The notes: generated from the letters alone by a model not told the origin. A stretch of DNA of 64,000 bases from Allolucifera butyrica (GCF_900476375.1 NZ_UPPP01000127.1:102451-166450); one strand, 5' to 3'. Numbered from the stretch's first letter, positions 16,462-25,795 are shown. Numbers and translations: made by a program.

Positions 16462-17979
16462 ATGAATGCAATTCACGTAAGCGAACTTGATAATGTTGCA
16501 ACAGCTCTGGAACCTCTTAAAAAAGGGGATGCTGCTCTTGGCGTAACTGTTCTTCAAGATATTTGCCAAGGCCACAAATTTGCAACTGCGGACATTAAAA
16601 AAGGCGAGTCCATTATTAAATATGCTTCCCACATTGGTATTGCAAGCTGTGATATAAAAGCCGGGGAATGGGTGCATATACATAACATGGAAGGGGAACG
16701 CGGCAGAGGGGATACGGACAGTGGTGTAAGAGAGATTAGCCAGGACGTTTATAGTAAAACTACGGTTGCTCAGAGTGATAAAACATACAAACTTATGGGG
16801 TATAGGCGATGTGACGGAAGCTTTGGATTTAGAAATCGCATTCTGGTGATTCCCAGCGTACATTGTGCCAATAAAGTGGTTGAAAGTATAGCCAATGCAG
16901 TAACGTACAGTGACCAAGCAAGAAATGATGAAACAGACGTCGTTTATGTTATTCACCAGCACGGATGTAGTGAGCTAAGCTATGATGCAAGACAAACGCA
17001 GGATGTCATCGTAGGAACCGGAGCCAACCCGAATGTATACGGTGTTTTGGTGGTAGGTCTTGGCTGTGAAGTTGTTCAGGCTAAAGCAGTTGCGGAAGAA
17101 ATCAAGGAAAGAGCGCCGTATAAAGAGGTTGCGTATTTTACGATTCAGGAGACCGGGGGAACCGGCAAGAGTATTGAAAAAGGAGTGCAAATAGTCAAGA
17201 AAATGCTTGCGGAGGCACTAAAAGTGCAGAAAAGCGAAGGTTCCCTGGCCGATGTAGTGCTTGGCACCGAGTGCGGGGGGAGCGATAGTTTTTCAGGTCT
17301 TAGCGCAAACCCAAGTCTTGGCGCGGCCTCCGATATGATTATTCAGCATGGTGGCAGCGTAATACTGGCGGAAACAACAGAACTGATCGGTGCGGAACAC
17401 ATTCTGGCCGGCAGAGCTATAAATGATGCTGTGAAAGAGGCAATTCTCAGCACAATTAAGGGCTTTGAAGATACAGTAATAAAATCTCATGCCGATATAC
17501 GCGGTGCCAATCCCAGCCCGGGGAATATTGAAGGCGGCTTAAGCAGTATTGAGGAAAAATCGCTGGGCTGTATCTACAAAGCAGGCAATCAGCCTGTTGT
17601 GGCAGTGAGGGAATACGCTAAGCAGATCATCGATAAAGGCCTTACCTTTATGAATACACCGGGCAATGATATTGAACAGCTAAGCGGCATGGTTGCCGGT
17701 GGATGTAATATCTGCGTGTTTACAACCGGACGTGGAACCCCGACCGGAAGTGCTGTTACGCCGACGATAAAGCTGGCGTCGAACTCGGCTGTATTTAACA
17801 GTATGAATGATTCCGTAGACTTAAATGCAGGTACCGTGATAGAAGGTACGAAGAACATTCAAGAAGTGGGAGAGGAGATCCTGGACTTTATTGTTGCGGT
17901 AAGCAATGGGAAACTTACAAAGGCTGAGATAAACAGACAGAATGATTTTTCAATTTGGCGGCTTGCTACCACTGTTTAA
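16462..17979 (+). CDS. UxaA-family sugar-acid dehydratase (probable L-fuconate dehydratase)
   Basis: 505 residues, the full altronate/galactarate dehydratase architecture: an N-terminal SAF domain (about 1-90, with GDAALGVTVLQDICQGHKF) joined to the catalytic UxaA domain (GYRRCDGSFGFRNRILVIPSVHCANKV, HQHGCSELSYDA, GTECGGSDSFSGLSANPSLG, GCNICVFTTGRGTPTGSAVTPTIKL). These iron-dependent enzymes remove water from an aldonate to give a 2-keto-3-deoxy acid. In Campylobacter jejuni the equivalent is in two pieces (Cj0482/Cj0483); here it is one intact protein. Ribosome site GGAGGAGG. First gene of the operon; substrate L-fuconate is inferred from neighbours. Confidence 0.87.
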   Translation: MNAIHVSELDNVATALEPLKKGDAALGVTVLQDICQGHKFATADIKKGESIIKYASHIGIASCDIKAGEWVHIHNMEGERGRGDTDSGVREISQDVYSKTTVAQSDKTYKLMGYRRCDGSFGFRNRILVIPSVHCANKVVESIANAVTYSDQARNDETDVVYVIHQHGCSELSYDARQTQDVIVGTGANPNVYGVLVVGLGCEVVQAKAVAEEIKERAPYKEVAYFTIQETGGTGKSIEKGVQIVKKMLAEALKVQKSEGSLADVVLGTECGGSDSFSGLSANPSLGAASDMIIQHGGSVILAETTELIGAEHILAGRAINDAVKEAILSTIKGFEDTVIKSHADIRGANPSPGNIEGGLSSIEEKSLGCIYKAGNQPVVAVREYAKQIIDKGLTFMNTPGNDIEQLSGMVAGGCNICVFTTGRGTPTGSAVTPTIKLASNSAVFNSMNDSVDLNAGTVIEGTKNIQEVGEEILDFIVAVSNGKLTKAEINRQNDFSIWRLATTV

Positions 17980-18005
17980 TAGATTTTAGAAGGAGGTCGG
18001 GTGAC

Positions 18006-18785
18006 ATGGACTTGCAATTAAAGGAAAAGGTTGTTTTTGTAACAGGTGGCGGCAAAGGGATAGGAAGCGGTATTACACTGGCTCTGGCAAGAGAAGGGGC
18101 GATTCCTATTGTGCTGTCCCGTTCGGCAATTTTACCTGAATTCAAAGAAAAGCTGGAAAAATTGGCAAAAGATTATGAATTTATTCAGGTTGATCTTAAC
18201 GAAACTGATAAAATTCAGCCCATTGTCGACGACGTGGCAAAACGGAGGGGGTCTATTTACGGTATAGTAAATAACGCCGGCGCAAATGACAATATGGATC
18301 TGGAGACATCTTCCTGGCGGGACTTTGAAAAGAGCCTTCATGGAAATCTGACACATTACTATGCACTGGTTCATTCTGCAGTTCCGTATCTTAAAGATAG
18401 CAGGGGGACCATTTTGAATATTTCTTCCAAGACAGCTCTTACCGGACAGGGCAAGACCAGCGCATATGCGGCTGCAAAGGGGGCGATTCTGGGTCTGACA
18501 CGCGAGTGGGCCGCTGCTTTAGCCAAGGATCATGTAAGAAGCAATGCGATTGTAGTCAGCGAATGCTGGACTCCGCTATACGCAAACTGGATTAAATCCT
18601 TTGACGATCCGGAAGCAAGAAAAAAAGTCATTGCGGACAAAATTCCCTTTGAACATCGTTTTACATCGATTGAAGAGATTGCTGATATGGCAGTATTCCT
18701 GCTTTCCCCGCTTTCATCGCACACCACGGCTCAATGGGTATTTGTGGATGGTGGTTATGTTCATCTTGACAGGGCGTTAAGCTAA
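18006..18785 (+). CDS. SDR oxidoreductase, probable L-fucose dehydrogenase
   Basis: 259 residues of the classical short-chain dehydrogenase family: VTGGGKGIGSGITLALA (NAD(P) glycine motif), NNAGAN, the catalytic Ser in ISSKTALTGQ and YAAAKGAILGLTREWA (YxxxK). ATG 18006 is chosen because AAGGAGG lies just upstream, although the frame stays open further back into uxaA. In this setting it would oxidise L-fucose to L-fuconolactone, the job of Cj0485 (FucX) in the equivalent Campylobacter locus. A role on another deoxy sugar is possible. Confidence 0.85.
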   Translation: MDLQLKEKVVFVTGGGKGIGSGITLALAREGAIPIVLSRSAILPEFKEKLEKLAKDYEFIQVDLNETDKIQPIVDDVAKRRGSIYGIVNNAGANDNMDLETSSWRDFEKSLHGNLTHYYALVHSAVPYLKDSRGTILNISSKTALTGQGKTSAYAAAKGAILGLTREWAAALAKDHVRSNAIVVSECWTPLYANWIKSFDDPEARKKVIADKIPFEHRFTSIEEIADMAVFLLSPLSSHTTAQWVFVDGGYVHLDRALS

Positions 18786-18801
18786 GAACGGAGGGAGAAA
18801 A

Positions 18802-20082
18802 ATGGGTGACAATGTTAGCAGTAAAAATATTAAGATAGCTGCTTGTTTGGTTACGGTACTGTTCTTTCTTTGGGGCCTCAGCTATGGTTTGATTGACGTT
18901 ATGAACAAAAACTTTCAAAATCAGTTGGGCATTACAAAAGCAACATCCGGTCTGTTGCAGGCAGCTTACTTTGGCGGATATTTTGTAATCGCTACACCTG
19001 CTTCACTGATAGCTAAACGGTTTGGTTTTAAAGGCGGAATTATCATGGGGCTTTTCCTGTATGCAGTGGGGGCCTTTCTTATCGTTCCGGCAAGCAATAC
19101 GCACAGTTTTACTATGTTTTTAGGGGCATTTTTTGTTATTGCCTGCGGTCTTGGCAGCCTGGAGACAAATGCCAACCCGTACATCACCAAGCTTGGCCGT
19201 GATGAAGGCGCAGCATTTCGTATCAATGTTGCCCAAAGTTTTAACGGCGTTGGTCAGTTTCTGGGGCCAATCATCGGCGGCAGCTTGTTTCTTTCTATCG
19301 CCAAGAGTGATGATATCGCCAGGAATATGCATAATGTTCAGATGGTTTATGTCGGCATTGCTGCAATTGTTTTATGTATGCTCGTATTATTCCTGGTAAC
19401 TAAAATGCCTGAAGGGGCTGAAGTTTCAGACGGCGAAAATTCTGCGGAAGGTAATGGGTCATATAGCCAGCTTTTTAGCTATAAGCATTTTAAACTCGGC
19501 GCACTGGCACAGTTTTTATATATAGCTGCCCAGGTCGGGGCCGGCGCGTTTTTTATTAATTACAGTGTTGAACACTGGCAGGAACTTTCAGATAGCAAAG
19601 CCGCTTATTTCTTCGGTATTGCATTAGTCGCATTCATGGTCGGAAGAATTGTAACCACTCCTTTAATGAAAAAATTCAGTGCCGGTAAAATTCTTGGCGT
19701 ATATTCTGTAATCAATGCGATTCTCATGATCTTTTTGAACGTTACAACCGGTAGCTTAAGTATATTTTTGCTGATCGCATCCTTCTTCTTTATGTCTATT
19801 AGCTTCCCGACAATTTTTGCTTTAAGTGTTGTAAGAATTCCTGAGAATCTTGTTAAAACAGCTTCCAGTATCATTATTATGAGCATCGTTGGTGGGGCTA
19901 TTATGCCCTTCTTCATGGGCCATATTGCCGATAAATTTGGTACGGCTGCCGGTTACCTGCTTCTCTTACCTTGCTTCTTATTTGTTGCGTGGTATGGATT
20001 TAAAGGCTGTAAAACGGAATGCGGTATGGATTTAAAGGCCAGTAGAGTTGAAAAGGAGATAATCAATGCTAGAAGTAGTTGA
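18802..20082 (+). CDS. fucP: FucP-type L-fucose:H+ symporter
   Basis: 426 residues, about 12 membrane segments, of the FHS branch of the major facilitator superfamily. The start FFLWGLSYGLIDVMNKNFQ, then LLQAAYFGGYFVIATPASLIA, the ETNANPYITKLG motif and AQSFNGVGQFLGPIIGGSLF match fucose and glucose/galactose permeases. GGAGGG precedes the ATG. Its 3' end overlaps the next gene by 17 bases, implying coupled translation. Placement inside this operon makes L-fucose the most likely substrate. Confidence 0.9.
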   Translation: MGDNVSSKNIKIAACLVTVLFFLWGLSYGLIDVMNKNFQNQLGITKATSGLLQAAYFGGYFVIATPASLIAKRFGFKGGIIMGLFLYAVGAFLIVPASNTHSFTMFLGAFFVIACGLGSLETNANPYITKLGRDEGAAFRINVAQSFNGVGQFLGPIIGGSLFLSIAKSDDIARNMHNVQMVYVGIAAIVLCMLVLFLVTKMPEGAEVSDGENSAEGNGSYSQLFSYKHFKLGALAQFLYIAAQVGAGAFFINYSVEHWQELSDSKAAYFFGIALVAFMVGRIVTTPLMKKFSAGKILGVYSVINAILMIFLNVTTGSLSIFLLIASFFFMSISFPTIFALSVVRIPENLVKTASSIIIMSIVGGAIMPFFMGHIADKFGTAAGYLLLLPCFLFVAWYGFKGCKTECGMDLKASRVEKEIINARSS

Positions 20083-21175
20083 CAGTCACTTTCACATTTG
20101 GGATTTGGACGTATTGAATCTCCCCTGGCTGGATTTCTGCGCCGGCATTAAAAGAAGCTTTAGCGTGGATGATTTATGCAAAGCTTACGGTAAATATGAC
20201 CTCGATTTTAAGGGCGGTGTTTATGTAGAGGTTGACTGTGATAATGCTGTTAAAGAGGATGAGTATATTTTTAATCTGCATAATTCTACGATTTTGGCGA
20301 GAATTATGCGGGTACCGCATTTATGCGCTCACATGCGTCTTCCCCTAAAGATTGCCGGTGTTAGAGAGCCGCTTCATATTGAAACGTCGCCTCATGGTAG
20401 ATGCTTGGAAGACAGTTTTATGGAAGGGCTTGAAGTTCTGGCGGATAAGGATATGATTTTTGAGAGCTGCAACCGGGTAGAAGAACTCCAGGATATGTAT
20501 AATGCAGTTTCCCGGGTTCCTCAGACCAAGGTTGTAATCAATCACTGCGGTAATGTAACGGAGTTGACGGCAGATTATAAGCGGGCAATGAAAAAACTTG
20601 CCGAATTGCCTAATGTATACTGCAAGGTTTCCGGATTTGCTACAGAAAACAAGGTTTTTGTAAAAAATCTGCTTGACTTTCTGACCGGCGAATTTGATCA
20701 TTCCAAACTGATTTATGCTTCAAACTTCCCGGTTGTTGAGCTGTACTCGTCCTTTGATGAACATTTGAAGGCAGTAAGGGAATACTTTGGCGATGATGCG
20801 GACTTTTTCAGTAAAAGTGCCAGGAAGCTTTATAAAATCAATAAGCCTCAGACTTTTGCCAATGTGATCCGGCTTCGTCCTGAAAAGGCAGAGTACTATA
20901 AAAAGCTGCATGCCAATCCGTTCTCCGGCATAAATAAGAAAATAAGAGAATGCGGTATCACTAAATATCAGATTTTTAACCGCGATGATTTGCTCTTTTC
21001 TATTATGGAGTACTGCGGCGACGATTTCGAGTACGATATGGCGAAGATGGCGCAGGACCCTGAAACTCAGAGATGGTGGCAGGAAACCGATCCATGCCAG
21101 ATGCGCATAGCAGGCGCTTTTAAGTCTGAGTGGTGGGCTGATATGAAACTTGTATATGACCTCAATAAAAATTAG
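20066..21175 (+). CDS. fusion: L-fuconolactonase-like amidohydrolase + RhaM-type sugar mutarotase
   Basis: 369 residues in two parts. Residues 1 to about 258 are an amidohydrolase-2 lactonase (VDSHFHIWDLDVLNLPWL metal motif, VVINHCGN, YASNFPVVELY with a late active-site segment). Residues about 262-369 are a rhamnose-mutarotase (RhaM/DUF718) domain: RLRPEKAEYYKKLHANPFSGI with the family His (282), the short strand YQIFNRDDLLFSIMEY and the RWW pair (Trp337-338). The first would open L-fuconolactone, the second interconvert fucose anomers for the dehydrogenase. In Campylobacter the two functions lie on separate adjacent genes. AAGGAG inside fucP serves the ATG; no stop or frameshift separates the domains. 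Confidence 0.88.
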   Translation: MLEVVDSHFHIWDLDVLNLPWLDFCAGIKRSFSVDDLCKAYGKYDLDFKGGVYVEVDCDNAVKEDEYIFNLHNSTILARIMRVPHLCAHMRLPLKIAGVREPLHIETSPHGRCLEDSFMEGLEVLADKDMIFESCNRVEELQDMYNAVSRVPQTKVVINHCGNVTELTADYKRAMKKLAELPNVYCKVSGFATENKVFVKNLLDFLTGEFDHSKLIYASNFPVVELYSSFDEHLKAVREYFGDDADFFSKSARKLYKINKPQTFANVIRLRPEKAEYYKKLHANPFSGINKKIRECGITKYQIFNRDDLLFSIMEYCGDDFEYDMAKMAQDPETQRWWQETDPCQMRIAGAFKSEWWADMKLVYDLNKN

Positions 21176-21186
21176 AAGGTGGATTT

Positions 21187-21228
21187 ATGCCATTATTTGT
21201 GGGAAAAGGAGAAGCAAATGAATTGTGA
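21187..21228 (+). CDS. possible 13-codon leader ORF overlapping the aldolase start
   Basis: MPLFVGKGEANEL, with AAGGTGG in front of its ATG. It ends eleven bases past the start codon of the aldolase gene (ATG 21218) and also contains that gene's ribosome site. It may couple translation of the aldolase to the upstream gene, or be accidental. Confidence 0.25.
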   Translation: MPLFVGKGEANEL

Positions 21229-22111
21229 ATATATTTGTCCAATTTTAACCTCCGTAAATGAAGATGGAACAGTAAATTATGAAGAAATGCATGCTTTATA
21301 CGATCAGATTCTTGGTGCCGGTATTGACGGGGTGTTAGTCGGCGGCAGCGCCGGTGAATTTTATGCTTTTACCTATCAAGAAATTCAGGCTATGATTACC
21401 GATGCGGTGAAGCATATCAATCATAAAGGCATCGTGTTAGCCGGTACGGGGCGGATGGCTAAATCCGAAACCGTTAGCCTTTCCAATGTTGCCATTAATG
21501 CCGGGGCGGATGCGGTTATTATTGTCGGTCCTTATTACAGTGCCTGCAATCAGGAAGACGTATTTAATTATTATGATGATGTTATGAGTCAGATTCACGG
21601 TAATATTTTCTTATACAATTACGCCGATCGTACCGGCTATGATGTATCGGCCGATACCATTTTGCGGCTTCTGGCTAAACATAAAAATTTCGCCGGCGTG
21701 AAAGACACCCATCCCGTATTGCGTCATACGCAAAAATACATTCAGGAAATTAAGACGAAATACCCTGATTTTCAGGTATTTACCGGTTACGACAACAATT
21801 GCATTCCAGCGGTTATTTCCGGTGGTAACGGTTGTATCGGAGCTTTATCAAACGTATATCCGGAACTTTGCCATAATGTAGCCGAAGCATTGCGGCAGGA
21901 AGATTTGCAGAAGATAAAAAGCATGCAGCGGGAAATTGACAGGCGCATGAAGTTTTATGAAGTATATACGCCGTTCAATCCGGTTATGAAATGGGCGATG
22001 AAAGAATTAAATAAACCTATGCAGGAAAACTGCAAGGAACCGTTAACCGCGTTAACTGAGGAAGTAAAACAGTCATTAATTGAAATCGCCCATGATTTAT
22101 GGCGTAAATAA
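21218..22111 (+). CDS. DHDPS/NAL-family aldolase, probable 2-keto-3-deoxy-L-fuconate aldolase
   Basis: 297 residues of the class I pyruvate-dependent aldolase family (DapA/NanA fold). Signs: GVLVGGSAGEFYAFTYQE, GADAVIIVGPYYS, LYNYADRTGYDVS with the catalytic Tyr, and the Schiff-base Lys in FAGVKDTHPVL. ATG 21218 follows AAAAGGAG; the longer frame from 21179 has no usable start. In this operon it would split 2-keto-3-deoxy-L-fuconate to pyruvate and L-lactaldehyde, as its counterpart (Cj0481) is proposed to do in Campylobacter. Confidence 0.88.
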   Translation: MNCEYICPILTSVNEDGTVNYEEMHALYDQILGAGIDGVLVGGSAGEFYAFTYQEIQAMITDAVKHINHKGIVLAGTGRMAKSETVSLSNVAINAGADAVIIVGPYYSACNQEDVFNYYDDVMSQIHGNIFLYNYADRTGYDVSADTILRLLAKHKNFAGVKDTHPVLRHTQKYIQEIKTKYPDFQVFTGYDNNCIPAVISGGNGCIGALSNVYPELCHNVAEALRQEDLQKIKSMQREIDRRMKFYEVYTPFNPVMKWAMKELNKPMQENCKEPLTALTEEVKQSLIEIAHDLWRK

Positions 22112-22153
22112 GCTGAAAAGGCAAATGAAGTATCTTAAGTAATGGAGGGTAAA

Positions 22154-23305
22154 ATGGCGAATCGTATTATCTTAAATGAAACATCTTATTTCGGTAAAGG
22201 GGCTATTCGTGAAATTGTCAATGAAATTAAGAAGCGGGGCTTGAAAAAGGTCATGGTCGCTACGGACCCGGATTTAATCAAATTTAAGGTAGTTGCTAAC
22301 GTGACGGAACTGTTCGATGCTGCCAATATCGACTATGCCGTTTACGATCACATCAAAGCCAACCCGACTATTGAAAATGTCCAGGAAGGGGTGGCCTTCT
22401 GTAAGGAGCAGGGCGCCGATGTCCTCGTCGCCATTGGCGGCGGCTCATCTATCGACACATCCAAGGCTATTTCCATCATTATGACGAATCCGGAATTTGC
22501 CGATGTTCGCAGTTTGGAAGGCGCTTCGCCGACAAAACGCAAAGGCATGCCGGTCATCGCTGTATCTACGACGAGCGGCACGGCCGCAGAAGTTACCATC
22601 AATTATGTTATCACCGATAGAGAAAAGAACCGCAAATTCGTTTGTGCCGATCCCCACGATATCCCCATTGTCGCCATCGTTGATCCGGATATGTGCGCAT
22701 CCATGCCGAAAGGCCTGTGTGCTTCCACCGGTATGGATGCCTTGGTACATGCCATCGAAGGCTATATCACCAAGGGCGCTTGGGAATTGACCGATATGAT
22801 GCATCTGAAAGCCATTGCAATCATCAGCAAATGGCTGCGCAAATCTGTAGAAGGCGATTTGAAGGCTCGCGAAGAAATGGCTATTGGCCAGTACATTGCC
22901 GGCATGGGCTTTTCTAACGTCGGCCTCGGTATCGTCCATTCCATGGCTCATCCGCTAAGCGCGTTCTATGACATTCCCCACGGCGTGGCCTGCGCAGTTC
23001 TCCTGGCCCCGGTATTGAATTTTAATGCACCGGCAACGGGCGAACGGTATCGCGAAGTAGCGCGTGCTATGGGGGTAGAAGGCGTAGACGATATGAGCCG
23101 GGACGAATACTGCCGGGTTTGTATTGCAGCCGTTCAGAAATTGGCCGACGACGTCAAGATTCCGCGCCGCCTAAGTAAACTGGGCGTAAAAGAAAAAGAT
23201 TTTGAATTTTTGGCTAAATATGCTTTGGCTGATGCCTGCACACCGGGTAATCCGCGTGACGTAACTGTAGATGATATATTAGCCATTTACAAATCCATCT
23301 ACTGA
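22154..23305 (+). CDS. fucO: iron-containing alcohol dehydrogenase, probable lactaldehyde reductase (FucO-like)
   Basis: 383 residues, the FucO length. NAD region ADVLVAIGGGSSIDTSKAI; iron ligands in STGMDALVHAIEGY (Asp, His), GIVHSMAHPLSAFYDIPHGV (two His). ATG 22154 follows GGAGGG; the ATG at 22142 lies inside that ribosome site. Reducing L-lactaldehyde to 1,2-propanediol would dispose of the NADH made by the fucose dehydrogenase and close the redox balance without oxygen. Codon use is visibly more GC-rich than in the preceding operon genes, suggesting the gene was added from elsewhere. Other short-chain aldehydes are possible substrates. Confidence 0.87.
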   Translation: MANRIILNETSYFGKGAIREIVNEIKKRGLKKVMVATDPDLIKFKVVANVTELFDAANIDYAVYDHIKANPTIENVQEGVAFCKEQGADVLVAIGGGSSIDTSKAISIIMTNPEFADVRSLEGASPTKRKGMPVIAVSTTSGTAAEVTINYVITDREKNRKFVCADPHDIPIVAIVDPDMCASMPKGLCASTGMDALVHAIEGYITKGAWELTDMMHLKAIAIISKWLRKSVEGDLKAREEMAIGQYIAGMGFSNVGLGIVHSMAHPLSAFYDIPHGVACAVLLAPVLNFNAPATGERYREVARAMGVEGVDDMSRDEYCRVCIAAVQKLADDVKIPRRLSKLGVKEKDFEFLAKYALADACTPGNPRDVTVDDILAIYKSIY

Positions 23306-23796
23306 AATATTTAATATTTTGAACAGGAACATTTCTTTTACCGGAAGCAGTAGAATTTAAAAATAGGGCTATGAGCAGCCTTGACAATTTAGAATCATTG
23401 TCAAGGCTGCTTTTGTTTGGATGCCGGTCGACTAGCTGAGCGACCTGTATTTATCTAGTAAAATATTAGGTCAGAAATAATAAACTTCTGCTCCAATATG
23501 TATGGATTTGGCAGGAGTTTTGTCTTTTATGGGTAATTTTTGGAATAAGTTTCAGCTGATTTTCATTTATTTTTGCTCTAATTATTGTAGGCAGTGGGTC
23601 AGTCCTGATTACATTTCAACGCTAAAAAAATTGACCGGTATAGAGGAGGCTCTAAAAAATGCCGATAAAATCCAGGGGAAAAGAATATAACCTCGAACTA
23701 TTCATAGAACAATGGTCCTTCACCCGCGGGTGTTAGTCTAAAGTAAAAAAACTACATAGAGATCCTATAAAATATCACGGGAAATGGGGTAATGCA
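23306..23796. other. intergenic region with terminator and small unconvincing ORFs
   Basis: After the operon terminator (separate entry) about 370 bases remain before the response regulator. A 62-codon frame at 23502-23690 has no ribosome site and no recognisable product. A 25-codon frame at 23659-23736 (MPIKSRGKEYNLELFIEQW...) does have GGAGG nine bases upstream and could be a real small peptide or the 5' remnant of a lost gene. TATAAA at about 23768 may be the -10 of the two-component operon. Confidence 0.4.
23374..23418 (+). terminator. terminator of the fucose operon
   Basis: A perfect 15-bp stem AGCAGCCTTGACAAT/ATTGTCAAGGCTGCT with an 8-base loop, followed by TTTTGTTT. Confidence 0.92.
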
Positions 23797-24489
23797 ATGC
23801 GGGTATTAATGGCCGAAGATGACAAGCGTCTGGGAAACCTTGTTTATCAAATGCTGAAACGGCATGACATGAGTATTGACTGGGTTCAATCCGGCGATGA
23901 TGCCTTGGAGCTTACGAAAAAGGATGCATACGATGTAATTATTCTTGATTGGATGATGCCGGAAAAATCCGGACTGCAGGTGTGCCGTGAACTGAGGCAG
24001 GAACATTACTCGGGTGGAATACTAATGCTTACAGCCAAGGATACTGTAGACGACTTGGAGGTTGGCCTGGCTTCCGGAGCCGATGATTACATTGTTAAGC
24101 CTTTTGAGTTTAGAGTGTTGATGGCCAGAATTCGTTCAGTGGCCAGAAGAAGCAATGTCCCTTACAAAGAAGAGAAGATCACCGTCAAAGACCTTGAGCT
24201 GAACAGCTGGACAAAGATAGCCAGACGGGGCAACAGGAGCATACAATTGACGAACCGGGAATTTCAGCTTTTGGAATTGCTTATGCATAACTGCGGTCAG
24301 ATTCTGCCCAAGGACGTCATTATGGACCGCATCTGGGGCTTGGAAAATGATGTCTCTTCCAACAATCTCGAAGCTTTGGTTCGTTTGCTGCGAAAGAAGG
24401 TAGACCTTCCCGGCGAGGCTCAGCTCATTCACAATATACGCAGCGTAGGCTATAAAATGGAGGGTAAAGATGCTTGCCGAGATTCGTAA
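23797..24489 (+). CDS. OmpR/PhoB family response regulator
   Basis: 230 residues. Receiver domain 1-115 with acidic pocket AEDD, phospho-Asp51 in VIILDWMMPEKSG, the Thr switch in LMLTAKD and Lys in ADDYIVKPF. Winged-helix output domain from about 125 (LTNREFQLLELLMHNCGQILPKDVIMDRIWG... SVGYKMEG). Overlaps the kinase gene by 20 bases, a standard two-component pair. Target genes unknown; the glycosyltransferase gene downstream is a candidate. Confidence 0.95.
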   Translation: MRVLMAEDDKRLGNLVYQMLKRHDMSIDWVQSGDDALELTKKDAYDVIILDWMMPEKSGLQVCRELRQEHYSGGILMLTAKDTVDDLEVGLASGADDYIVKPFEFRVLMARIRSVARRSNVPYKEEKITVKDLELNSWTKIARRGNRSIQLTNREFQLLELLMHNCGQILPKDVIMDRIWGLENDVSSNNLEALVRLLRKKVDLPGEAQLIHNIRSVGYKMEGKDACRDS

Positions 24490-25774
24490 AAGACTGACGA
24501 TTTTATATGTTATCGTCTTTGGCATTTTTCTCGCCGTATTTGTCTCTATTTTTTGTTCAGGCCTCATTTGGACTATCTATCAAAAAGAAGTGGACGAAAT
24601 AAAGATCATGGCCGTCCACATTGCCAGGGAACAGCAGGAGGCGCTGCTGAAACAATATGGTAATGACGGTCCCCGTGAGATTTCTATCCAAAGTGATTAC
24701 GATGTTAGCGGAGATGTTTTTTATCTGGTTTTGGACGGTAATGGCCGACTGATTAAGGCCGATCTTCCCGTCCCGGTTTTGCGCAAGGCGACCCGCGCCC
24801 AATTCATAAACTGGGATCCGTCCCGGGAAACGAAAGTTGTAACAGTTTCTTTGCCGAGCGGTGATAAAGCAACACTAATGTTGGCGATGCGAAAAGTGTA
24901 CCGGAACGGAAATCTGCTGGGAACGGTTTATGTCGGCCGCGACGTCACCGGCTATGCCCGGGTATTATTTCAGAGCATTATTACTATCATGGTAGTTACT
25001 TTGCTATTCTTGATTTTTACCGCCATACTCGGCTACTTCTTGGCTGGCAGGGTCATTATTCCAATTGGACGGTCAATTGACAGGCAGAAACAGTTTGTCG
25101 CCGACGCATCGCATGAACTGAGAAATCCCCTAAGTGTGCTACTGACCTCAATGGAGGCCGTACAAATGGACAAGGACAATGTTTTGTCGCCCTTTTCCCG
25201 GCAAATTATTGATGAGGCAAAAGAAGAATTTTTTCGGTTGAAAAATATTGTCAATGATTTATTGACACTGGCAAGGACAGATACCGAAGAAGTCGCTCTG
25301 TGCAAAGAAGGGTTTTTCCTTCAATCCATAGCTGACCAGGTCATTCGGTCTCTGGAACCAAAAGCGGCGGCCATGGGCGTCAGCGTCCGGCTCGATGCAT
25401 CCAAGCCGCTGGAGTTAAACGCCGACCCGGAACGTATTCATCAACTTATCTACATATTGCTCGACAACGCTATAAAGTACAGTTATCAGGACAGCCAGGT
25501 GCTGGTGCGGATTGAAGAAAGCTACGCAGGCGGTAAAATGCCTTACGTCAAAATTATTGTAGAGGACACCGGGCCGGGCATTGAGCCTGAATTTCAGCAG
25601 CAAATTTTTCAGCGATTCTTTCGGGTTGACGTAGCACGATCGCGGAATATCGAAGGCTCTGGCCTGGGATTGTCCATAGCACGCTGGATTGTCGAGGCTC
25701 ATCGGGGAGAGATTTACGTGGACAGCGAATTAGGTAAGGGAAGTAAATTTGTTGTAAAGCTGCCCCGGAAATAA
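24470..25774 (+). CDS. sensor histidine kinase
   Basis: 434 residues. Membrane segments at about 14-37 and 168-192 enclose an extracytoplasmic sensor of about 130 residues. The H-box FVADASHELRNPLSVLLTSME follows almost directly after the second segment, so a full HAMP linker seems to be missing. ATPase motifs: N-box LIYILLDNAIKYS, G1 EDTGPGIEPEF, F-box IFQRFFRVD and G2 GSGLGLSIARWIVEAH. Coupled by overlap to the response regulator. Signal unknown. Confidence 0.95.
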   Translation: MLAEIRKRLTILYVIVFGIFLAVFVSIFCSGLIWTIYQKEVDEIKIMAVHIAREQQEALLKQYGNDGPREISIQSDYDVSGDVFYLVLDGNGRLIKADLPVPVLRKATRAQFINWDPSRETKVVTVSLPSGDKATLMLAMRKVYRNGNLLGTVYVGRDVTGYARVLFQSIITIMVVTLLFLIFTAILGYFLAGRVIIPIGRSIDRQKQFVADASHELRNPLSVLLTSMEAVQMDKDNVLSPFSRQIIDEAKEEFFRLKNIVNDLLTLARTDTEEVALCKEGFFLQSIADQVIRSLEPKAAAMGVSVRLDASKPLELNADPERIHQLIYILLDNAIKYSYQDSQVLVRIEESYAGGKMPYVKIIVEDTGPGIEPEFQQQIFQRFFRVDVARSRNIEGSGLGLSIARWIVEAHRGEIYVDSELGKGSKFVVKLPRK

Positions 25775-25795
25775 TTTGGAAGTTACAGGGATGTC

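Noticed and set aside
23502..23690. 62-codon ORF in the gap before the response regulator
   Set aside because: No ribosome site, odd composition and no recognisable family; treated as chance.
24470..25774. Phosphate-type PhoR kinase with HAMP/PAS domains
   Set aside because: The linker between the second membrane segment and the H-box is too short for HAMP or PAS, and no pst genes are nearby.
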